Below are positions 41,701 to 64,000 of a DNA stretch of 64,000 nucleotides, in pieces. The translations under genes were made by a program, and so were the position numbers. The notes beneath the pieces were generated by a model. It did not search any database and was not told the origin of the DNA. It was given only the letters and a program-made list of their open reading frames with translations. This DNA is from Glandiceps talaboti (lineage: Eukaryota; Hemichordata; Enteropneusta; Spengelidae): positions 1,543,501 to 1,607,500 of the forward strand of contig NC_135555.1 in the NCBI RefSeq assembly GCF_964340395.1, written 5' to 3'. The first letter of the stretch is position 1; every line of letters starts with the position of its first letter.

Positions 41701-43198
41701 TTTTGCCGCCATTTTAACTTCATTGGCCAATAAACGAAATCAAATGCTGGTATGTAGTCACAGTAGTAACTGAGTTCAAGTCTGGAACTCAGTTTAATCT
41801 TCACACAAGTACTACCGCAATTATTTCATTTCCATTTCATACATAACAGTCATATGAAAGGAATTTATCAAAGTCTGTTTTCGATGTTAGTTGGCTTTGT
41901 GTTTTATGTATCCATAAAAAATCATAAGCTAAGATTTTGTCCTGTTTGTATTCAGAATGTTGCCGACCATCGATGGTACAACACGAATTTTGGATAAAGA
42001 GATCATTTTGTCTGGCTATCGTATCCCACCAAATGTAAGTACTCGTGTATTATCATGACCATGTCGTAAAACAACACTGTCGTAAAACAGCATTGTCGTT
42101 AAACGCGTTTTACGTCTGATAACCAATGAATAACGTCAGAGTGTCCTCGGATATAATTGTTCTGACCACATCGAATTCTTCGTCATAAAGATATCATGAC
42201 AGTTTATGGGTACTGTTTTACAACTTAGCATCCCAACCTGATTAACACTGTAACTGATATATCAGTTAAGTATGGGTGTCACCATGGAGGTGTCATCCTG
42301 GGAGGGGGAGAGGGTGTCAACATGGGGTGTCACCCTGGGGGTGTCATATACCAATACTGTTATGACGGTGACCTAGTCCTAATTCGTGTCATTTTATTTT
42401 ACCCTTCTAGACTGTCGTTCGAACACACTGTATCGCTGGGCTTATGGAAGAGTACTTTGAAGACTATGAAGAATACAAACCAGAGAGGTGGCTTCGAGAA
42501 GATTGTCAAATTGATCCTCACCTTCTCTTGTCCTTTGGAAGCGGTGCTCGTATGTGTATTGGTAGACGTTTCGCCGAGCAAGAAATGCGAATCCTTCTCG
42601 CTAAGGTAAGGCATGAAGTGAATTTTACCCAGTAAAAAAAAAGTTTTATTCCGCGTCAATGATCGTCGAATTTTACCCACCAGAAGATCATTTGGATTCC
42701 ACCATATTTGATAGTCCAAAGACCGTTGGCGTGGTCTCACTATATCAAGCTTACTTACGAGTAAGGTCACACCAGCAAATGTACACCCTCCATTTTCAAT
42801 ATTGGTTCAAACATACCTGGTGTTGACAGCGTGTTCAAGTACTAAAATTTGAGTACATATCTTTACATCTGATACATTGTCTTGTTATACATTGGAAAAC
42901 AGAAGTAAAAACTAATGAACACTACAGAATTCCACTCAAAAGGTTTCAACAATTCTAGCTAGCCTTTGTCTTGTTAAATAAAACATCACCAGGACAGCAA
43001 AATAAATTAAATGAATCATAGAATACTCTTTATTTAGGATAGGTTTCTTGATTAAAATGGCTTCTTTTCCTTTTTTATTCACAGCTCATAAAGAACTTTC
43101 GCATCGAATGGCACCACGGTCCCATGACACAACTGTTCAGGCTCACCAACTGCCCGGATGTACCTGCACGGTTCACCTTCATTAGGCGGGATCAGTGA
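38475..43198 (+). CDS. mitochondrial-clan cytochrome P450, complete, 9 exons, 527 residues
   Basis: Exons 38475-38700, 39064-39289, 39702-39892, 40150-40354, 40981-41161, 41517-41683, 41956-42034, 42411-42605 and 43085-43198 join in frame with consensus GT/AG borders to 1,584 nt including TGA. The product is a haem-thiolate mono-oxygenase. Landmarks are an Arg-containing N-terminal presequence-like stretch, a proline hinge PGPAGLP (59-65), I-helix AGIDTTSHT (339-347), K-helix ExxR (E396-R399), PERW (449-452) and the haem loop FGSGARMCIG with Cys474 as axial ligand. No hydrophobic N-terminal anchor is present. With ALNTRLGCL and RRFAEQEMRILLAKLIKNF, this points to the mitochondrial clan (CYP10/11/24/27/49/301-like), which takes electrons from adrenodoxin. 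The substrate (sterol, secosteroid or xenobiotic) cannot be deduced. The start is the first ATG after a likely acceptor. Confidence 0.95.
39064..39289 (+). CDS. P450 exon 2
   Basis: Acceptor ...tttcacag, donor gtaagt. Encodes the A-helix to B' region: RFRTYGPIFKEKIADNTFVN through ARPPIAPIKHYR. Confidence 0.95.
39702..39892 (+). CDS. P450 exon 3
   Basis: Acceptor ...tcttccag, donor gtaaga. Encodes the C-helix motif GEEWERVRKPVQQVVMKP, in which WxxxR contacts the haem propionate, and part of the D helix. Confidence 0.95.
40150..40354 (+). CDS. P450 exon 4
   Basis: Acceptor ...ttacaccag, donor gtaagt. Encodes VATIALNTRLGCL, characteristic of mitochondrial P450s, and the F-G helices. Confidence 0.95.
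40430..40850. repeat. (GATA)n(TGCA)n(CATA)n array in P450 intron 4
   Basis: Starts about 75 nt after the exon 4 donor: short gata units, then eight tgca units, then about 90 cata units. It generates fake MYVC/IHTY frames of up to 200 codons. The acceptor for exon 5 lies about 130 bp further on. Confidence 0.99.
40981..41161 (+). CDS. P450 exon 5 (I-helix start)
   Basis: Acceptor ...cgtacag, donor gtgagt. Ends with VDLMQAGIDT, the oxygen-binding AGxDT of the I helix, in phase 0. Confidence 0.95.
41517..41683 (+). CDS. P450 exon 6 (I- to K-helix)
   Basis: Acceptor ...tctcctag, donor gtatgt. Begins TSHTIVFNLYLLATNPEVQ and ends with YLKACIKETHR (the ExxR motif), whose Arg codon is split by the intron. 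Confidence 0.95.
41956..42034 (+). CDS. P450 exon 7
   Basis: Acceptor ...gtattcag, donor gtaagt. Encodes MLPTIDGTTRILDKEIILSG followed by YRIPPN (beta 1-4 region), 79 nt. Confidence 0.94.
42235..42350. repeat. short imperfect repeats in P450 intron 7
   Basis: 'gggtgtcaccatggaggtgtcatcctggg' type text is repeated about three times between 42270 and 42345 (ggtgtcaccatgg / ggtgtcaacatgg / ggtgtcaccctgg). Confidence 0.7.
42411..42605 (+). CDS. P450 exon 8 (PERF and haem-binding loop)
   Basis: Acceptor ...cccttctag, donor gtaagg. Encodes YKPERWLRED and FGSGARMCIGRRFAEQE, with the haem-ligand cysteine. Exactly 65 codons, phase 0 at both ends. Confidence 0.96.
43085..43198 (+). CDS. P450 exon 9 (C-terminus and stop)
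   Basis: Acceptor ...ttcacag. Encodes LIKNFRIEWHHGPMTQLFRL and a tail ending FTFIRRDQ, then TGA at 43196-43198. Confidence 0.95.
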   Translation, partial: LIKNFRIEWHHGPMTQLFRLTNCPDVPARFTFIRRDQ

Positions 43199-43728
43199 AA
43201 TTTGTCGAGATACTCTATACTACAAAAGATTTGCCATGGATCATGGAGGATTGAATTGTTGTCAAGTCAGAAATTTGGTCTTGATGAAACTTTGACGCAC
43301 AATTATTAGTACCCATTATATGTATATGTGTGACGTTTACACCATGTACGGTGTACCGATAATGCAGATGTCAGCAAACCAGCTAGAACTGTTGTTGAAC
43401 ATGAGTCAAACACAACGTTCGGCGCCATGGGAGTACGAGTGATACCTCCATGATCTCCAGAACCATTTCGTGTAGGGTCTATACCAGAACTGATGTATTT
43501 TTGAGTTCATTACATACGCTATTGTATACAGACAATTCTTCTTTTGCCGAAAACAATCGACCGGAAAGATACACCAATGGTTATGGTGACGTAAGTCATG
43601 GACCAACACAAAGTTCAAGAATTATATTAAACTTGTTCATTGTAATGAGTCAACGTGACTTCTAAGTTCACTGACCTGGTGTTAGTAAACATAGTTGTTA
43701 TTTAAATTAGTGATGTTATGCAGCTGAT

Positions 43729-43734
43729 AATAAA
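43729..43734 (+). promoter_or_regulatory. AATAAA polyadenylation signal for the P450 gene
   Basis: AATAAA, about 530 nt after the P450 stop codon, is the first canonical signal downstream. Use inferred, not shown. Confidence 0.5.
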
Positions 43735-44534
43735 ACCATTCCTTGACTTGGCGGCTTCTCCTTGCCCCAAGTTCACTTTATTGTAATTTGAAAGGACAAC
43801 GTGTATGTCGTCATACGACGTCACAACAAATACAAGTTTACCCTTCACGAGGGAGTATTAGTATTGACGACAACAATTGCCTTTTAAAGGCATAGTAAAA
43901 TGTGACGTCATCAGTCACGTTATGACAGAGACAAATTTTGTCTTGAAAAGATCGACTGAAAAGGTAAAGGTGTGGACAGTTCATTTGTTTGCCATGGCAA
44001 TGAATTAGACTTGCCTTGAGTCTGGTTCACATGAGCGTACAATGACCCGACAGTGGCCATCGCCGAAGGGTTGATGGCTGTACGATTTATATGACGAGAA
44101 TAGACGAATACAGTGACGTGTTTCACCGGCATGGTGACGACCTGACAGCAATGAAAACAACGACTTGTGTACAATTGTACAGTATTATACATATTGCTTA
44201 AATAGATAATTATATATCACTTTTCTTTTAAGATGTTTTTGTAAATCCAGTCTGAAACGAACGTTTCGTATGACTCGTAAACTTTATTATTTAAGCGTTA
44301 GAGAATAGACGAAGAATATATTTAAAACTATTTTTTTTTGGTTCGCGTGAAAGATGCTGCTGAATAGATGGCTAGTCTATGGTGCTAAACAATCATGTTA
44401 TTCAAGAAAATTACTCGATAAATCATGTGACATGTAACATATTTATTATTAACCATCAGGATGTCCATATCATAATTAAAGTCAAATATATTTTACTTGG
44501 TATATGTTGAAGTGTGTTCCTGTGTGTGAGATGG

Positions 44535-44782
44535 TTGACAACTAACTAGCCTATTTACTGCGCTGTCGAGAGACACCTTTAGCTGGTCGCACCTCCTAGT
44601 GATCATATTCTACGAGGGCTATAGGTACGACTAAACTGTAAGATACGCGGTGACGATTCGCCCTCCCTAGGGGTTGACCGATGTTTGAGGGCGCCCCGTC
44701 ACGGCGTACCTTACAGACTATAGGTCCGACCAGTTAACAGTGTATCTCGACAGCGCAGTAAACAAGTTAGTTGGCAAACAAC
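44535..44782. mobile_element. MITE-like element with nested inverted repeats
   Basis: The termini tttactgcgctgtcgaga (44554-44571) and tctcgacagcgcagtaaa (44745-44762) are perfect 18-bp inverse complements, and similarity continues outward (caactaact...). Inside, ctgtaagatacgcggtgacg is matched in inverse by cgtcacggcgtaccttacag. No ORF. A related inverted copy lies at 46219-46302. Confidence 0.85.
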
Positions 44783-44811
44783 ACTGAAAATTGAAAGATA
44801 AGGTGAAACAA

Positions 44812-44883
44812 CCGTGGACGGGAAGTTCGAAGTCTCACCGCGATGTATTTTTCTCGCTGCGACTTTGAACTTCTCGTCCACGG
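44812..44883. repeat. hairpin, 23-bp arms
   Basis: Arms 44812-44834 (ccgtggacgggaagttcgaa...) and 44861-44883 are inverse complements with two mismatches and a 26-nt loop. It lies just outside the MITE at 44535-44782. Confidence 0.85.
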
Positions 44884-46218
44884 TAAGAAACGGGTAATCG
44901 TTAACCCAGAGACGTGTTTAACTAAAATCAGCGAGCCAGATGGCAAAGTCTCTATTCCAGATAATCATGTATGTAACCGAATGCAATGGATGGCCTCTAG
45001 TAACGACTGCTGGTCATAATAATGACGTCAACAGAAATACATTCGAAGACCGTAATAAAATCCCATTAAAACGGCACCTTGATCGTGGATTGAAGAAGTG
45101 ACCGTTAATAACCAAGTTAGATTTCAGAATTATGCCAATGGATTAAAGAGATAAAGGTAATGGCCAAAAAACGCCACTTAAATCAGAACTAATTTGGTCT
45201 TCAGAATGCTGGTACTTAACCACATCAACTGTACTGTCGCAAACCAGAGCTGACATTTCTTCCATGACACTTCGAAATTGGCGGTGCGTCTTTGACGCTC
45301 CCGCTAAAGAGGCTATGGTTTAGGGAGCCTTCAGTAAATACGAGGGGGCGGGGGTGGGGTGGATTTAGGGTATGTCTGAGCTGTAAAATGTGACCGTCCC
45401 CTACTCCTTTTTGTGAAATGTGACCCTCCCCCAATCCCAAGTTCTAAAATGTGAACCCCCCCCCCTATCTCAAAATGACAAATTCATGATCACTGATAGA
45501 TGGGTGGAATTATGTAGACAGATTAAAGGGGCAGTAGCTGTAACTTTTGATTTTTTTCAGTATGTTTTGTTCCGTGTATCGACTACAGTTTTTAGTTTCT
45601 TGTTCTCTACTTCTGCTTAGCTTAGCTCTATTTCCTTTGTAAATTGTCTTTGGTTTGTGATGCTATTCCATGAGTGACCGCCTTTCCACACCCGGAACAA
45701 CAAGATCTAAAGCAATGACAATGATAATACGAAGAAAATAGTGCTGGGTAAATAAAGCAATACATCAGAGTTTAATCAGACTGACCAAATAGTCAAGGTA
45801 CTTGATTATAGTATACCGCCAAAATCCTATATCGTACTCTACTACTCTCCGTTATATTTAGTACGCAATTGTGTTCAAACTCGTGCCCTTCACCAGCTTT
45901 CCGTGGACTTGTCATCACCTAGTTAAAACTGACAGGTTGAACGGGATCGTGGACTTTCCCAAGGATGTGATAGCCGTGGCAACCGGAAAACATATACAAC
46001 TCCCATATTTTGTATCCGAAATAATTAACAATTGTCAACACTCTCAGAACAGATGTAGGATGGCTTAGAGTAACTTTTAGTAACCGGCTTCAATGACTGT
46101 ATACGTCATCAAACACATCAGCCAATGAAGACTGAGTTTATGGCTATGAATGACATGTTGTATGAGCACATGTTTTGTGATATAAATCGATTGAAATGTC
46201 AGTTCATCACCTGCAATT

Positions 46219-46302
46219 AGTCTGTACGGTAGCCGGGATGGGGCGCCCCCACACATCGGTCAGCACGAAACGGCGAACGAGACGTCGTATCTTATAGTCT
46301 AG
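46219..46302. mobile_element. partial inverted copy of the 44.5-kb MITE
   Basis: Its reverse complement shares 'gaccgatgt(t/g)tg(a/g)gggcgcccc', 'taagatacg' and 'tacagact' with the interior of the element at 44535-44782, in the same order. The terminal repeats are not recognisable here. Confidence 0.7.
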
Positions 46303-46529
46303 CCTGTAATCTGATGGCAAGCTATATATATTGTTTGAATGTTTAGTATTTATATGAATAAAGTTTGATATTTAATTGGAATGTGTCATAGTCAAGCCAT
46401 TCCATAACATTAAAGGCTCTGTGCCCTGACTTACCCACAGTAACTCAAAATTTAGGCAAGGGAATATTTCCAGAGTTTCAAAATTTATCTTTCTTTTCAC
46501 ACAAAGGTGGTGGAATGACAATTTCTTTA

Positions 46530-46870
46530 CACAATATATATCGTGAACCTGGACAGGCGTGAGATACAGACATTAACATTCCATATTGTGAACCTGGACA
46601 GGCGTGAGATACAGACATTAACATTCCATATTGTGAACCTGGACAGGCGTGAGATATATACATTAACATTCCATATTGTGAACCTCGACAGACGTGAGAT
46701 ATAAACATTAACATTCCATATCGTGAACCTGGACAGACGTGAGATATATACATCAACATTCCATATCGTGGATCTGGACAGACGTGAGCTTCAGATATTA
46801 ACATGCCATATCGTGAACCTGGACAGACAGGACGTGAGATACAGACATTAACATGCCATGTCGTGAGACT
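46530..46870. repeat. minisatellite, 45 bp x about 7
   Basis: Tandem units of 45 bp containing 'gtgaacctggacaggcgtga' and 'acattaacattccatat', increasingly diverged to the right (gacagacg, ctcgacag, catgccat variants). It gives an artificial minus-strand frame with SRYGMLM repeats. Confidence 0.94.
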
Positions 46871-47965
46871 GTAAATGCCTGGTTTGCAGCAACGGCAGCC
46901 AAACGTCAATATTTGAATGGCGGCGAAAAGTTGTATCTAAATGCTCATTGGTACAATTCGCTCAATATATAGCACTAGCTGAATGTCGCGAATTGAACCA
47001 AAATCGTGCGTTCCTAAGTTGTATACCGCCCTCTTGCGGAAGGAATAGTAAATTTGAGTACTCTAAATCTTAGGCCAACAAGTTACAGAAAACGATATTT
47101 TAAAATCAAATTTTTTGGAATGAAATGCCAATGGGAATTGGATTATAGCTATAGCTTTAATGTTAACGTTCATTGTATCAGTCAGCTGTTGCCATGGTTT
47201 TCGTTAGCTGTTACCATCTCAACCTTGCCTAAAACATTGGTCTCGGTTCAATGTCACATTCTCAACCAGTGTAAAACCTAAAGTTCATTTATGCCATATA
47301 AAGTACAGGAACGTATAAAGTTTAGGAATATTGATGTCAATAGAAGTTGGATTTTAACTAAACTGTTAGGGAGATAACAACACAGGTCATCACGAACGGA
47401 AACGCTTAACTTTATTTTTTTTCTAATTCTATGTATTATTTATACAATGTTTGTTGGTCATAGCTTTTGCCATTCTCAACCATTCCTGGTAAAACATCAT
47501 CACCATGTATGTCAAAGTAAATTGAATGAAAGAAATACTATACTGGGTGTTGACAAGTTTCGATTGACAGATTGTCTCGATGCAGTCAAATCATCATGCG
47601 ATGAATTATTCGTTGCTTGGACGCGTGTAATCGCGCTTTCACAGAAGCCAGTCAAATATTTGCATTTGAATTTGAAAGTACTATCAGAAAATGAACGTAA
47701 AACATGTATAAAACTACAAGTAATGTGATATGCGAAAATTATTCATAAATTTTAGAAAAGGTAGTCATCGTTGCAAAACACTGTGGACGTTGTATTTGAA
47801 AGTTGACGTTTTAAGGTGTCACGTGGCTGGGTTGCCTTGCTGAAATGAATATAAATAAATGTGTTGACTAGTAATCCGGGTACGCCACAAACACTTTTAT
47901 TGTTGATCTTTCCAAACAGTAGAAAAGCTCCCATTTCATCACTGCGCCACAGCCACGCTCTCAAA

Positions 47966-63271
<15,306 letters not shown>

Positions 63272-63522
63272 GTAAGTGAAATAATGATTCATGCATTCTT
63301 TGTCCACATCCAGCCTGTTCTTGAAGACATTCCAAAGAAAACGAGAACAAAAAGAACTAGTTTTGTTCGTGGTTGGATTAAGTGCAAATTTAACTCTATT
63401 TTACAATATAATTATTATTTGATAATAAACTTCCACACCATCGTTGGTGGCGCTCTACGTCATTGTCCTTATATAACCTCCCAGTACGGAACGCAGCTTG
63501 TTGGAGTGCCGCAACGACTATA

Positions 63523-63620
63523 GGCCAAAAAAAAAAAATCTGGTTCTGGTCAGAGTAAACTTTCTAAAGTGGTGCGACGACGCGCGTTTTTTTTTCCTAA
63601 TTTTTTTTTTTTTTTTTTTT
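63523..63620. mobile_element. related copy of the ggcc/poly-A MITE
   Basis: ggcc, an A run, 'ctggttctggtcag' and 'gtggtgcgacga' repeat, in order, the left end of the element at 7215-7553. A long T run ending in gc near 63620 may be its right end, which would make it an internally deleted copy. Confidence 0.65.
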
Positions 63621-63952
63621 GCAAATTAGTAAATACACATTTTTGACACTTTACATGCTCTCGGAAGATGTCATACAACTCTGGAAGTTGACACTGTTGT
63701 ATGGCAAGTTTTGTACGATGCGGATCAATCATCCATCAGGGCATCACTAGTCACATTTACAAATTTATCTTATCGCCCAGTGATTTGCAGTTATAATCCC
63801 ATCCAAGATAATAATGAGTCTTGCCTTGCAACCACTGTATAATGTCATTGTGCAACTTGTAACGTTAAATAACGAGAAATAGGTCTGTCCAACGGACGTA
63901 GAGGAGGCAGTGTTTTCTTTCGAGCACCGTCCATCATCAGTCTGATACGCAG

Positions 63953-64000
63953 TCTGTATACGCTACGATGCATGTTCGACACGTCTTTACATCTCATCGC
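63953..64000. mobile_element. foldback family copy 3, cut by the window edge
   Basis: 'gtatacgctacga' and 'gttcgacacgtctt' repeat the left-arm text of copy 2 (62833-62859) in order and spacing. The matching right arm would lie outside the window. Confidence 0.6.

Larger units (their letters stand above)
43740..47960. other. intergenic stretch between the P450 and dipeptidase genes
   Basis: No gene recognised. It holds two related TIR elements (44535-44782 and 46219-46302), a hairpin (44812-44883), C/G-run-rich repeat text (about 45340-45480, with 'aaatgtgacc(g/c)tcccc' repeated) and a 45-bp minisatellite (46530-46870). A 93-codon plus-strand frame at 47447-47728 has no recognisable features. 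Confidence 0.45.

Overview
The window is metazoan nuclear DNA. Genes are split into short exons with canonical GT/AG introns. It carries large AT-rich non-coding stretches, many microsatellites and minisatellites, small inverted-repeat transposons, and remnants of a Penelope-like and a CR1-like retroelement. There is no bacterial organisation (no operons, no long ORFs without repeats). Gene content (gamma-SNAP, a mitochondrial-clan cytochrome P450, a membrane dipeptidase), a probable U12-type intron and a Penelope element with a hammerhead ribozyme suit a marine invertebrate such as a hemichordate, amphioxus or mollusc. The species cannot be fixed from this sequence alone.

Layout. (1) About 1-16.65 kb, minus strand: five internal exons of a gamma-SNAP (NAPG) gene. 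The C-terminal exons lie off the left edge and the first coding exon was not found. Its introns hold a 72-bp minisatellite, a 43-bp minisatellite of about 24 copies, a 66-bp minisatellite that seems to have grown out of a tRNA-derived SINE, a roughly 390-bp foldback, and several MITE-like elements. (2) About 16.7-38.4 kb: no gene model could be completed. This part holds a decayed 5'-truncated Penelope-like element (20.75-21.83 kb), a segment between AT tracts with a complete hammerhead ribozyme core (22.42-22.47 kb), many simple repeats, and one possible minus-strand first coding exon (31.14-31.19 kb). (3) 38.475-43.198 kb, plus strand: a complete nine-exon mitochondrial-clan cytochrome P450 of 527 residues, all phases consistent, with a 0.4-kb tetranucleotide array in intron 4. 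(4) 43.7-47.9 kb: intergenic DNA with related MITEs and a 45-bp minisatellite. (5) 47.97 kb to the right edge, plus strand: the 5' part of a membrane dipeptidase (DPEP family) gene, with two nearly identical alternative first exons 4.6 kb apart and three downstream exons. The gene continues past the window. Its introns hold a CR1-like LINE fragment, a perfect 48-bp-arm hairpin, several inverted-repeat elements and a hairpin family present in three copies.

The three genes act in unrelated processes: vesicle fusion, mitochondrial mono-oxygenation, and dipeptide or leukotriene hydrolysis at the cell surface. I see no sign that they form a functional cluster. The least ordinary features are the Penelope-associated hammerhead ribozyme, the SINE-derived minisatellite, the U12-type intron and the duplicated dipeptidase first exon. 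No new defence-like or operon-like system is evident.
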